Assembly: GCF_000585395.1 (NCBI RefSeq)
Contig: NZ_KK073875.1
Coordinates: 4,704,298-4,768,297 of the forward strand
Direction of reading: 5' to 3'
DNA length: 64,000 nt
Origin: Saccharibacillus sacchari DSM 19268
Lineage (GTDB): Bacteria; Bacillota; Bacilli; Paenibacillales; Paenibacillaceae
The translations under genes were made by a program, and so were the position numbers. This document shows, one piece after another, positions 8,977-16,571 of the stretch (the first letter of the stretch is position 1; each line of letters begins with the position of its first letter). The notes beneath the pieces are model-generated. The model saw only the letters and a list, made by a program, of their open reading frames with translations, did not search any database and was not told the origin of the DNA.

Positions 8977-9780
8977 TTATATGGCTTGAGCCAACACTTG
9001 AAGTCTTCTGCCCTGCAAGCTTTCTCCGAAAGCAAGCGGTTGATCCGCCTCGAAAGACCCGATATGCGGTGCAGGATGGTCAAACAATTGCAATAATCGG
9101 AACCCGCTTGTATGCAGATAATGAACCAGTTCCTGAGGAAACAAGAGCCGATGCTTCAGATGCTCCACAATAGGCTTCTGCCCCTCAAATTCCCAACTAT
9201 AATCGCGCAGCAGAAGCTGATTGGGAAGATCGATCGAAAAACGAGTGCGCAGGGTTACCGCTTGCCTGTTATAGGTACGCTGATCCACAAGCTCTTCTTG
9301 CAGCCAACGCTGCCCTTCACGCGTAAGGAAAAAAGCCGCATTTCGCATATCCAAATACAGCAAGCCGCCTTCGTTCAAATGGTTGCGAAAGCTGCTCAAA
9401 CTGGACTGCATCTGTTCATTCGTAAAATTGTATAAAAACGTGCTGCCTACGCAGGTTAGCGCATCAAACTTTTGATCAAGTTCGAAGCTTTCCTGATCGC
9501 CCTGCACAAAAGAAAGATGCGGGTAACGCGCTCTCGCCCATTGCAGCATCTCCTCCGATTGATCCAAGCCGGTTACGTCGTATCCCGCTTCATGCAGCCA
9601 TGCCACTTCACGCCCCGGCCCGCATCCGATGTCCAGAACTTTCGAGCCCGCTTGGAATTCCTTCAACAGCTTATGCATAAACTGCGCCATGCCCGAATTT
9701 TCTTCTCCGTTAAACGTTAAATACAAGGCGGGGTTGGCATGCAGAAAGTTATCGCGATCCGCATTCATGCTGATGGTCAT
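8977..9780 (-). CDS. Class I SAM-dependent methyltransferase
   Basis: A 267-residue Rossmann methyltransferase. Motif I is VLDIGCGPGREV near residue 55; the acidic end of beta 2 is VTGLDQSEEML, and LTCVGSTFLYNFTNE marks the motif IV region. ATG 9780 follows AAGGAG with 6-7 bases spacing, so the longer in-frame extension to 9873, which overlaps the previous gene, is rejected. It sits between the DUF364 gene and the importer genes. The substrate is unknown; N- or O-methylation of the small molecule made by the ATP-grasp and PLP enzymes is the simplest reading. Confidence 0.88.
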   Translation of the reverse strand: MTISMNADRDNFLHANPALYLTFNGEENSGMAQFMHKLLKEFQAGSKVLDIGCGPGREVAWLHEAGYDVTGLDQSEEMLQWARARYPHLSFVQGDQESFELDQKFDALTCVGSTFLYNFTNEQMQSSLSSFRNHLNEGGLLYLDMRNAAFFLTREGQRWLQEELVDQRTYNRQAVTLRTRFSIDLPNQLLLRDYSWEFEGQKPIVEHLKHRLLFPQELVHYLHTSGFRLLQLFDHPAPHIGSFEADQPLAFGESLQGRRLQVLAQAI

Positions 9781-9799
9781 TGCGTATCTCCTTCCAAAA

Positions 9800-10588
9800 T
9801 CAATCGTAGATAAACAACTCCGATGTTCCTCCGCTAAACTGCGTAAAAGGAAACGGCTCCGCCACAAGAGCACTTACTCCTTTGCCGTAAAAAGCTGCAA
9901 CGACGGCGCTCCCGGTCTGGGCATAGACGGTTAACGGAATGCCCCGCTGCTTCACCTTTTCCAAGATCAGATCGAAGCTCCCGTTGCTTAACGTCATTCC
10001 GGTACAAACGACCCCGTCCGCCTGTTCCAACACGATGTTCATATCTTTCTCTACAGGCTGCCCCCACTGCGTATGTTCCATTTGCAAATCGCAGGGCAAG
10101 CAAATTCCTCCGCGCTGCACGATCGCCTCGACCAGCGGATTAACCACGCCGATCAGCGCAATCCGGCTGCCCGACGCGATCCGCGCAGTGTCGGCAATGT
10201 GTAGATCGCGCTGCTTGGCTTTTTCCAGAGGCGTACCGGGCTTGATCCCGATTACCGCTTTGCAGTTTGTACGATGCGGCCTTACCGCTCCCAAATAGGC
10301 GTCCATCGCAGCAATGCGAACGGGTAATCGATGATCCTGCAAAAGTTGCGCTACAGAGCGTCCCGAGCATTGTTCGGCCACTTCCCTGGTCAGCTGCTCG
10401 GGCATATGCGAACAAGCTCCAAAAGCTTCTTCGACGCGCAGCAGCACATAATGATTATGGTATTTGACGGAAGAGCCCGGAAATTGCGTAGTCTGGTACA
10501 TGCTTACCGCTCCCGTAACGGTTAGCGCTTCCGGATCCGGACCGAACTCTTTGCGCAAAATGGCTTCCTGCAATCGAATCAGATTCAT
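9800..10588 (-). CDS. DUF364 family protein (putative heavy-metal chelation domain)
   Basis: A 262-residue protein that I match to the DUF364 family (Pfam PF04016, named putative heavy-metal chelation), with an enolase-like N-terminal part and a Rossmann-like C-terminal part. Visible features are SSVKYHNHYVLL, GKVNP-like IALIGVVNPLVEAI near residue 150, VVCTGMTLSNGSFDLILE and TVYAQTGSAVVAAF. These are the glycine-rich loops and the TG-T segment of the fold. Its ATG overlaps the stop of the ATP-grasp gene as ATGA, so the two are translationally coupled. Characterised members are few, so a catalytic, chaperone or metal-sensing role is open. Confidence 0.72.
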   Translation of the reverse strand: MNLIRLQEAILRKEFGPDPEALTVTGAVSMYQTTQFPGSSVKYHNHYVLLRVEEAFGACSHMPEQLTREVAEQCSGRSVAQLLQDHRLPVRIAAMDAYLGAVRPHRTNCKAVIGIKPGTPLEKAKQRDLHIADTARIASGSRIALIGVVNPLVEAIVQRGGICLPCDLQMEHTQWGQPVEKDMNIVLEQADGVVCTGMTLSNGSFDLILEKVKQRGIPLTVYAQTGSAVVAAFYGKGVSALVAEPFPFTQFSGGTSELFIYD

Positions 10589-11862
10589 TTTGCGGCTCCG
10601 CCTTCTTCGAGATAATGAAGACGCACGCGGGATAAAGCACTTTCCGCATAACTTCTGGCCTCTTGTCCTTCAGGGTCGCAAGCGACCACATGGCCGAGAT
10701 AACAAGCGTTATCAATAGGCTTGTTGACGAAACGGTTATACCCGTCGACGAACTGGAACCGAACGATTCGCGGATCGGACTCCAAAGTCTCTATGCCTTC
10801 CATCTGCGCGATTATGCCTTCGTGCGGAGGAACCAGGAAAGCGATCGCCGCACTTGCAGCGCCTTGATCCTGCTGCTTGAGCAGCGGCTTTTGACCGAGC
10901 GCAAGATCCGCGAACACTTCAAGCAAATCCAATCCCGTGACACGTTTCACAAGTTCAACAATATAATTGCCGGCCGTTCTCGGGTTGATCTCGACGATGC
11001 GCGGACCGTTTGCAGTCAACATGACTTCCGTATGCGCGATCCCGTGATCAAACCCGACTGCATGCAGCGCCTGTTCCACAAACTGGCGAACTTCTTGCGC
11101 TGTTTGTTCGTCTACTTTTGCCGGGAACATATGTCCGTTTTCAATAAAATAAGGAGTTCCCGTAACCGATTTATCCGTAATTCCCAGCGTATGAATATAT
11201 CCGTCATAGCAAACAGACTCCACGCTGACTTCGGTTCCTTGCATAAATGCTTCCAACAATATGCGACGATCCCGCTCTTGGTCTCTGAAATTGAGCGAAA
11301 AAGCATCAAGCGCCTTATAGGCTGTATGTAACTCATCCGGATTGCGAATCAAATTGACAAAGGCGCTGGATGCCAGGTCAACCGGCTTGGCGACTAAAGG
11401 ATAACCGATCTCTTCAGCTGCCGCCTTCGTTTCTTCCCAGCTGCGCGTGATTCGGTAAAGCGGATTGGCGAGTTTGGCTTGATCGAGCGACTCCCGCATT
11501 CGATATTTGTTCCGAACAAGCTCGACCGTATCCGGAAACGGGCAAGGGAGGGAAAAAGCCTTCGCTACTTCTCTAACCGTGTCGATGTAGTAATCGCATA
11601 CCGTAATCACGCCGTCAAACGAATACGGGCGCAAAAATTCGATCAAGGCTGCGGGATCATTAGTCTCGGTAACCAGCACCTCATCGGCATGGGCAATAAC
11701 GGGATGCGGCGGCTGGACGTCGGGTTCGCCATAGTGACCCAGCCTTCTTGTAACAAAGGTATACGAATGTCCTCTAGCTTTAAGCAGCGGCGGTAACAGA
11801 TTCCCGCTCGCTCCAACCCAACTTTCAATCATCAATAAATGGGCCGTAACGTTCCCCTCCAC
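10585..11862 (-). CDS. ATP-grasp ligase, first gene of the zinc-responsive cluster
   Basis: About 425 residues of the ATP-grasp family, which activates a carboxylate as acyl-phosphate and joins it to an amine. Evidence: the N-terminal MIESWVGASGNLLPPLLKARG Rossmann-like part, the ATP-binding lysine in PLVAKPVDLASSAFV, EVSVESV, and the metal-binding segment VEINPRTAGNYIVELV. The family includes BacD, DdaF and many siderophore ligases. The start is uncertain: GTG 11862 has no upstream Shine-Dalgarno, whereas GGAGGGG (11860-11854) lies 6 bases before an in-frame ACG (11847) that would give MAHLLMIESWV. The gene starts right after the Zur box and so leads the operon. Confidence 0.87.
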   Translation of the reverse strand: MEGNVTAHLLMIESWVGASGNLLPPLLKARGHSYTFVTRRLGHYGEPDVQPPHPVIAHADEVLVTETNDPAALIEFLRPYSFDGVITVCDYYIDTVREVAKAFSLPCPFPDTVELVRNKYRMRESLDQAKLANPLYRITRSWEETKAAAEEIGYPLVAKPVDLASSAFVNLIRNPDELHTAYKALDAFSLNFRDQERDRRILLEAFMQGTEVSVESVCYDGYIHTLGITDKSVTGTPYFIENGHMFPAKVDEQTAQEVRQFVEQALHAVGFDHGIAHTEVMLTANGPRIVEINPRTAGNYIVELVKRVTGLDLLEVFADLALGQKPLLKQQDQGAASAAIAFLVPPHEGIIAQMEGIETLESDPRIVRFQFVDGYNRFVNKPIDNACYLGHVVACDPEGQEARSYAESALSRVRLHYLEEGGAAK

Positions 11863-11868
11863 TCTATT

Positions 11869-11888
11869 TCGTAATCATTACGATTATA
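11869..11888 (-). promoter_or_regulatory. Zur box overlapping the -10 region of the metallophore operon
   Basis: Bases 11869-11883 read TCGTAATCATTACGA, a perfect 7-1-7 palindrome that equals the core of the Bacillus subtilis Zur (zinc uptake repressor) consensus TCGTAATNATTACGA. On the minus strand a TATAAT (11888-11883) overlaps its edge, so the predicted transcription start falls inside the box. That is ideal placement for zinc-dependent repression. The -35 is poor at 17-base spacing (TTAAAT); a TTGACT at 11916-11911 is 22 bases from the -10. Confidence 0.88.
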
Positions 11889-11940
11889 CAATACATACCA
11901 TTCAAATTTAAGTCAATACATCCATAAAGATAAAAATGGC

Positions 11941-11972
11941 AAAAAAAAAAGACCGATGCGAGTGCATCGATC
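11941..11972 (-). terminator. Rho-independent terminator of the general stress protein gene
   Basis: On the minus strand GATCGATGC-act-CGCATCGGTC forms a hairpin followed by ten T residues, 35 bases after the stop of the 12009-12500 gene. It insulates that gene from the Zur-controlled operon promoter. Confidence 0.9.
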
Positions 11973-12008
11973 TTTTGATTTCGAAGATATGATCCTACTG
12001 TTCGGAAA

Positions 12009-12500
12009 TTACTGGCTCGTATTCGCAGTCGTACCCAAAATGCTGCGAATGGCGCCGATGTCACCCGAGGTTTCTTCCAGCAGCAGCAGAATCGAACCTT
12101 GGCGAACCGCCTCGTCGTATTTCTCCGCCTCCGCTTCGTTGAAGCCCAGCGAAGTGAAATCGTCTTTCCAGCCGTGACCGCCGGAATACGTGTCGGAGCC
12201 GATAAAGCGGTGAGCCAACGGGCCTGCCGCCACATAAGGCCCGACATTAGTAAACTCGCTGTCACCCGACTCGGTAAAGGTATCGCGGATACTATGCAAA
12301 AATCCTTTGGATTCTTCCGGTTTCACGTTGGATTCGGGCGATTCGAGATTCGTGTCTTCGGCAATCTCTTCGATCGGGTTCGGGTCCTGTCCGACCACCG
12401 TAATTCGGTCGTTCCCTACTCCTTGCGCCTTCAGTTGATGAATCGCGTCAAGCGCGGCCTGTTCAGTCGGAAATACGCCTATAATCGTTCGATTCGTCAT
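12009..12500 (-). CDS. General stress protein 17M-like (YflT family)
   Basis: A 163-residue soluble protein. It starts with RTIIGVFPTEQAALDAIHQLKAQG and NDRITVVGQD, the repeated alpha/beta fold of the general stress protein 17M-like domain (PF11181, YflT). It continues with an acidic linker and a glycine-rich C-terminal part. In Bacillus, YflT-type genes belong to the SigB general stress regulon, but I see no convincing SigB promoter here. ATG 12500 follows GGAGGACGAA. A TAACCG-AA-CGGTTA dyad at 12583-12596 lies in the divergent region shared with the acetyltransferase. Molecular function is unknown. Confidence 0.75.
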   Translation of the reverse strand: MTNRTIIGVFPTEQAALDAIHQLKAQGVGNDRITVVGQDPNPIEEIAEDTNLESPESNVKPEESKGFLHSIRDTFTESGDSEFTNVGPYVAAGPLAHRFIGSDTYSGGHGWKDDFTSLGFNEAEAEKYDEAVRQGSILLLLEETSGDIGAIRSILGTTANTSQ

Positions 12501-12706
12501 GATTTCGTCCTCCTGTCTCGTCCTGTTCTTGTAAAAGAGCTTCCTGCTTTCCTTCTCCCTATTAACCGCTTTCGCCTTGTTCTAACCGAACGGTTAAGCA
12601 AAGCAACCGAATCGAAGTCAACATAGATTTTTCTTGCCCTCTTGGTTATAATGAATCCTTGAATCGCAGAAATGCCCGCGAAAACGGATCAACAGGAGGA
12701 CTTCCC

Positions 12707-13153
12707 ATGAAAAATTTCAAGATCGTTACGATCGAAAACGAAAGCCAGCTGCAACGTTGCCTGGCTGTACGCCGGGAGGTCTTTGTCGAAGAACAGCAGG
12801 TACCCGAGGAACTGGAAGTCGACAGCTACGACCGCATGGATTCGACTGCCGGACACGTGCTGGTAGAAGCCCCGGACGGCGACGCGGCAGCCGGACGCTT
12901 CACGCCTTATCAGGACGGAGCAGCCAAAATGCAGCGAGTCGCGGTCCGCTCCGCTTATCGAGGTCAGGGACTGGGTCGAGTCTTGATGGACGGACTGGAA
13001 GACGAGGCGCGCTCGGCAGGATACGAGCGTGCTATCTTGGATAGTCAATGCCATGCCGAAGGCTTTTATCATTCCCTCGGATACCGCACGCTTCCCGGCG
13101 AGCCGTTCTATGACGCCGGTATTCTGCATGTACGGATGGAAAAAGAATTATAA
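12707..13153 (+). CDS. GNAT family N-acetyltransferase
   Basis: A 148-residue single-domain GCN5-related acetyltransferase (ElaA/YjcF-like). Visible are the FVEEQQVPEELEVD region typical of this subgroup, AAGRFTPY, and the acetyl-CoA loop VRSAYRGQGLGRVLMDGL, followed by HAEGFYHSLGYR. ATG 12707 has AGGAGGA six bases upstream, so the in-frame upstream ATG at 12659 is rejected. Its end overlaps the convergent YfcE gene by 6 bases. The substrate is unknown. Confidence 0.9.
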   Translation: MKNFKIVTIENESQLQRCLAVRREVFVEEQQVPEELEVDSYDRMDSTAGHVLVEAPDGDAAAGRFTPYQDGAAKMQRVAVRSAYRGQGLGRVLMDGLEDEARSAGYERAILDSQCHAEGFYHSLGYRTLPGEPFYDAGILHVRMEKEL

Positions 13154-13717
13154 GCCTGAATCAGCTTCGTTCAAATCAAGCCGAAGGAGTTCGGCTCCGT
13201 CCAATCCTTTGACGAGCAAGCCTTGTTCGTCCAGCAGTCCGTAGGAAGGCGGATAGCCTCCTTTGGGCAGCGATACCGACCCCGGATTGAACAGGTGAAT
13301 GCCCGAGCGCGTCTCGGCTACCGGGATATGGGTATGCCCCTGCATGAAAACATCTCCCGCGAGCAAATCCGGCAGATGATCCATATGGTGATGATGTCCA
13401 TGGGTCACGAACACTTTACGACTGCCTTGCAGCAAAACGGCATACTCGCCCATAATCGAAAATTCAATCAGCATTTGATCGACTTCCGCATCGCAGTTAC
13501 CGCGAACGGCCAAGTCGATCTGCGCTTTTCGCGCATTGAGCAGGTTGGCTACTTCTTGAGGATCGTATCCGTCCGGAAGCGGATTGCGAGGGCCGTGGTA
13601 GAGCAAATCTCCGAGCAGAAGGATACGCTGTGCGCCTTCCCGGTCTGCCTGCTCCAAAGCTCGCTCCAATCCGGTCAAAGAACCGTGAATATCCGAAATG
13701 ATTGCCAATTTGTTCAT
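13148..13717 (-). CDS. yfcE: YfcE/MJ0936-type metallophosphodiesterase
   Basis: A 189-residue calcineurin-like phosphoesterase. Metal-binding motifs are complete: ISDIHGS near residue 8, LLGDLLYHGPRN, VRGNCDAEVD (the GNCD motif), VTHGHHHHMD and MQGHTHIPV. It hydrolyses phosphodiesters with a di-metal centre; the physiological substrate is unknown for most members. ATG 13717 follows AAAAAGGAG. The gene is convergent with, and slightly overlaps, the GNAT gene. Confidence 0.92.
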   Translation of the reverse strand: MNKLAIISDIHGSLTGLERALEQADREGAQRILLLGDLLYHGPRNPLPDGYDPQEVANLLNARKAQIDLAVRGNCDAEVDQMLIEFSIMGEYAVLLQGSRKVFVTHGHHHHMDHLPDLLAGDVFMQGHTHIPVAETRSGIHLFNPGSVSLPKGGYPPSYGLLDEQGLLVKGLDGAELLRLDLNEADSGL

Positions 13718-14137
13718 TGTTGTGATCTCTCCTTTTTGTACAGGTGCATGATTCTATGTTCATTATAAGCTGTGAGCTCAGGGAGGCGCTGCGCGAGGTG
13801 ATACTCGGCTTGATTTTTGTTTTCGCATATCGTAATCAAGTAGTCAAGATGTACTTTTTGCAGCATTTTGACTTGAAAACTATTGTTTTGACAAGTGAAG
13901 TTGTAAGAAATGCAGTCTGCGAATCGATAAGGAAGTTTGGACATTGTGAAGTGTCGTATAAAAGGAACATCTGCGGAAATAAAGTCCTATCAAGAAAGGC
14001 TGTCGAGGTTAGCTCGACAGCCCGGATTGAACTTCCTGGATGATCCTTGTTTGAATGTGAAGCAAGGTCGAATACAACGTCGATTCTAACTGCTGCTTGA
14101 GTAAGAATCGGCATTATCCTTCGATTGTTTCTCTGCT
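13718..14137. other. Gene-free stretch with a hairpin (13998-14022)
   Basis: No convincing coding region: short ORFs here lack Shine-Dalgarno sites and recognisable motifs. At 13998-14022 GGCTGTCGAG-gttag-CTCGACAGCC forms a perfect 10-bp stem. On the minus strand it is followed by CTTTCTT and lies about 115 bases after the 14138-14560 gene, so it is probably that gene's terminator. The part at 13800-13980 is AT-rich and probably holds the yfcE promoter. Confidence 0.6.
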
Positions 14138-14560
14138 CTATCCGCGGAAGGACCGAACGATAAAACGATGCTCGCGCTTGTCCAATACGGTTCCGTCTTC
14201 CAACGTAACAGCCTGGTCGTTATGTTTGATCATACGCGCTCGCGAGGCCAGCAACTTATTGCCTTGCCAGACCATGACTTCCGAGCGAAATAGGACGGCA
14301 TGCTCAAACTGACGCATCGTTCTCATCACGTACCCTATCGAGTTTGGACGTCCCGCAGCCTGACGGCTTTCTTGCGGAAGGACGTCGATTTCACGGATTG
14401 ACATAATATCTTTCATGCCGATCCGGACTCCGCCGGGGCTGAGTACAATGTATTGTTCTTTGTCGTTCCAGCGGATCAGGGTCCCGTAGCGCTTCGTCTG
14501 ATACGGACCGCCGTTGTCGACAACCACTTTTTTTCCTACCCAATGTTTCAAAGCGCGCAC
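14138..14560 (-). CDS. Conserved hypothetical protein with SH3-like beta-barrel look
   Basis: A 140-residue protein I do not recognise. The first half (VGKKVVVDNGGPYQTKRYG followed by LIRWNDKEQYIVLSP) reads like a small all-beta barrel of the Sm/SH3 kind. The second half is basic, with MIKHNDQAVTLEDGTVLDKREHR. There is no signal peptide or membrane segment. It starts 15 bases after the ung gene in the same direction, so the two are probably co-transcribed. The arginine-rich, barrel-like build would allow nucleic-acid binding; this is speculation. Confidence 0.65.
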   Translation of the reverse strand: MRALKHWVGKKVVVDNGGPYQTKRYGTLIRWNDKEQYIVLSPGGVRIGMKDIMSIREIDVLPQESRQAAGRPNSIGYVMRTMRQFEHAVLFRSEVMVWQGNKLLASRARMIKHNDQAVTLEDGTVLDKREHRFIVRSFRG

Positions 14561-14575
14561 CTCCGGGCAGTCGCT

Positions 14576-15244
14576 TTACAGCGACGGTATTTCCCAATTT
14601 ATCGGCTGGATGCCGTGTGAATTCAAGTAATCATTCGTTTGTGAATAAGGCTTGCTGCCAAAAAATCCGCCTCTTGCCGATAATGGGCTTGGATGTACGG
14701 ATTTCAGCACGGCATGACGATTGGCGTCAATCAACGCTTCTTTCTTCTGGGCGTGAGCCCCCCATAGAATGAAGACTGCCGGCTGTTCCCGCTCGCCTAC
14801 TGCCCGGATTACAGCATCGGTAAAACGCTGCCATCCCAGCTTTTGATGCGAAGCGGCTTTACCGTCTTGCACGGTTAACACCGTGTTGAGCAATAATACG
14901 CCTTGCTCGGCCCAGTGAATCAAGTAACCGTGATCCGGTGCCGCAACCCCCAAGTCGGAGGTCAGTTCCTTATACATATTTCGCAGTGAAGGCGGAATTC
15001 GCACACCCGGTAAAACGGAGAAGCTTAGTCCATGAGCCTGTCCCGGTCCGTGATAAGGATCCTGACCAAGAATAACGGCTTTGACGGCGGCAAAAGGGGT
15101 TAGCTTCAACGCCTGAAACAAAAGCGGCTCCGGTGGATACACGGTATGCGTCCGGTATGCTTCCTCTACCCGTTGCATCAACTCCTCAAAATACGGCTGA
15201 CGAATCTCGTCTTTCAGTACCTCATCCCAATCGTTGCCAAACAT
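14576..15244 (-). CDS. ung: Uracil-DNA glycosylase, family 1
   Basis: A 222-residue enzyme that removes uracil from DNA in base-excision repair. The catalytic water-activating motif GQDPYHGPGQAHGLSFS is intact. LLLNTVLTV, VFILWGAHAQ and the DNA-intercalation motif HPSPLSARGGFFGSKPY also match the family. The length equals the usual Bacillus Ung. ATG 15244 follows AAAGGAG with about 9 bases spacing, so the longer in-frame start at 15280 is rejected. Confidence 0.96.
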   Translation of the reverse strand: MFGNDWDEVLKDEIRQPYFEELMQRVEEAYRTHTVYPPEPLLFQALKLTPFAAVKAVILGQDPYHGPGQAHGLSFSVLPGVRIPPSLRNMYKELTSDLGVAAPDHGYLIHWAEQGVLLLNTVLTVQDGKAASHQKLGWQRFTDAVIRAVGEREQPAVFILWGAHAQKKEALIDANRHAVLKSVHPSPLSARGGFFGSKPYSQTNDYLNSHGIQPINWEIPSL

Positions 15245-15348
15245 TCGCTTCGCTCCTTTCCAAATTTTCCGACACGGCATGAAAGAAATTCGTCCCGGCC
15301 TTCATTACCCCAAATTTGCGCGTACGCTCCGAACGCCCCAAAACGGTC

Positions 15349-15382
15349 AAAAAGCCGACTCTCGCGCGAACAAGAGCCGGCC
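15349..15382 (-). terminator. Rho-independent terminator after the RNase H gene
   Basis: On the minus strand GCCGGCTCT and AGAGTCGGC pair around a short loop and are followed by TTTTT, about 80 bases beyond the stop of the gene at 15460. Confidence 0.7.
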
Positions 15383-15459
15383 TGGCGGTCCGGTAAACGT
15401 TAGAAATTATACTAGCACGTTTGGGTGTACGGCGCAATTTGGCAAGCGCTTCGGGACGC

Positions 15460-16104
15460 TTATTTTCTGCCATAGTCGGCTTTGATTTCGCCCCAATCCC
15501 GGGTCTCCCACTTCATGATCTTCGTGCTGTATGGATGCGTCTCCAGCCACTGAACCGCCCGATCGACCAGGTTCCACATTTCTTCAGTTGATTTATCGCG
15601 TGGCAGCGTTGAAGACACCCGTCGTTGCTTCACCCATTTCATGGCATTGACTGAGTCAGTGTAGATGGACTTGTCACTGCCTTCCTTTTGAATATGGGCG
15701 AGCGCATGCACGATGGCGAGAAATTCTCCGAGATTGTTCGTTCCCTTGGCAATCGGTCCGTGCGAGAATATCACCTCGCCGGTCGCCGTATCCACCCCCT
15801 TGTACTCAACGGGTCCGGGATTTCCGCGCGTTCCCACGTCTACCGAAATGCTGTTGTAGTCGATGTCGCCTGCCGGTTTGGCACCAGGCTTCGGGTTGCC
15901 CGCTTTCTTTGCGTTTCCGGCAGAGCCGGACCGTATGTACGGCTTGGCGCCTTCGGCATATGCTGCTTCTGCTGCGCTTCTCGATTCGAACGATTTGTAT
16001 CTGGCGCCCGGAAATCCGTCCACCTGCGCCTTGCATTCTGCCCAGGTCGCGTAGACGCCGGGTTGTTGCCCCGTCCAGACCACGTAAAATTTTGACTTAC
16101 TCAT
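15460..16104 (-). CDS. Ribonuclease H1 with N-terminal hybrid-binding (viroplasmin) domain
   Basis: A 214-residue protein. Residues 1-50 (KFYVVWTGQQPGVYATW, then KSFESRSAAEAAYAEG) form the RNA:DNA hybrid-binding domain also called caulimovirus viroplasmin. A low-complexity Gly/Lys/Pro linker follows, then an RNase HI domain from about residue 80. Catalytic acids are visible in SISVDVGTRGN (Asp), TNNLGEFLAIVHAL (Glu) and SIYTDSVNAMKWV (Asp). It should cut RNA in RNA:DNA hybrids. ATG 16104 lies five bases after GGAGG and is preferred to GTG 16110, which overlaps the ribosome site. Confidence 0.88.
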   Translation of the reverse strand: MSKSKFYVVWTGQQPGVYATWAECKAQVDGFPGARYKSFESRSAAEAAYAEGAKPYIRSGSAGNAKKAGNPKPGAKPAGDIDYNSISVDVGTRGNPGPVEYKGVDTATGEVIFSHGPIAKGTNNLGEFLAIVHALAHIQKEGSDKSIYTDSVNAMKWVKQRRVSSTLPRDKSTEEMWNLVDRAVQWLETHPYSTKIMKWETRDWGEIKADYGRK

Positions 16105-16571
16105 GCGCACCTCCAGCCTATTATGACGTTTTTGTGTAACACTTCATTATAAATGTTCCCCCGATGCAAATGCAACCGGGCTGCCTGTTTCCAAAGACCT
16201 AAAAACCGCATTCCCAAGCCGTTTTCAAACAAAATGATTGTGGAAACCTCACCCAATAGACTGGATTTTTCTTCTTGATCTGCGTCATAATAAAAAGGAA
16301 GCTTCACTTCCTTAGGCCGCCCTCGAAAGTCACGTATGCGTGGGAAGCAAGAAGACTGCGAGAAGAATTCGTTCCGGTGGCGTGTTGAAATCGAGAAAAG
16401 GATTGAATATTGAGCAGAATTTTCTCGATTTCAAAGGCGATCACTATCGTTCCTTCACTGAATTCTTCTGTCCGTCTTCTCGCTTCCAGCTACGTTGGGC
16501 CTCCTCGACACCTTAATAAAGCTTTGCTTCTTTCACCCCGATACGAAACCCGAATAACGGAGGGATTTCTA
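16105..16571. other. Gene-free stretch holding palindromic repeat copy A
   Basis: This 467-base interval between divergent genes contains a small dyad (AAGGAAG-cttca-CTTCCTT, 16296-16313) and repeat copy A. Reading frames crossing it are not conserved-looking. Promoters for both flanking genes must lie here, but I see no strong consensus. Confidence 0.6.
16337..16512 (+). repeat. Palindromic intergenic repeat, copy A
   Basis: Recognised by CGAGAAGAATTCG (from 16359) on the left and CACTGAATTCTTC (to about 16470) on the right, with inner arms GAAATCGAGAAAA and TTTTCTCGATTTC. The right flank TCTCGCTTC...AGCTACGTTGG...CTCGACAC is shared with copy C. The internal arms differ in sequence from the other copies but still pair. 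Confidence 0.75.

Noticed and set aside
1536-11862. Staphylopine or bacillopaline cluster
   Set aside because: The transporter genes look similar, but no histidine racemase, nicotianamine synthase-like or opine dehydrogenase gene is present in the cluster.
1536-11862. Bacilysin or dapdiamide-type antibiotic cluster
   Set aside because: ATP-grasp plus PLP enzyme plus MFS would fit, but the Zur box, DUF364 gene and dedicated nickel/peptide-type importer fit a metallophore better. Not fully excluded.
13714-13944. 76-residue minus-strand frame before yfcE, ending in an ATGA overlap
   Set aside because: No ribosome site at its ATGs, no motifs, and its end simply reads through the Shine-Dalgarno of yfcE.
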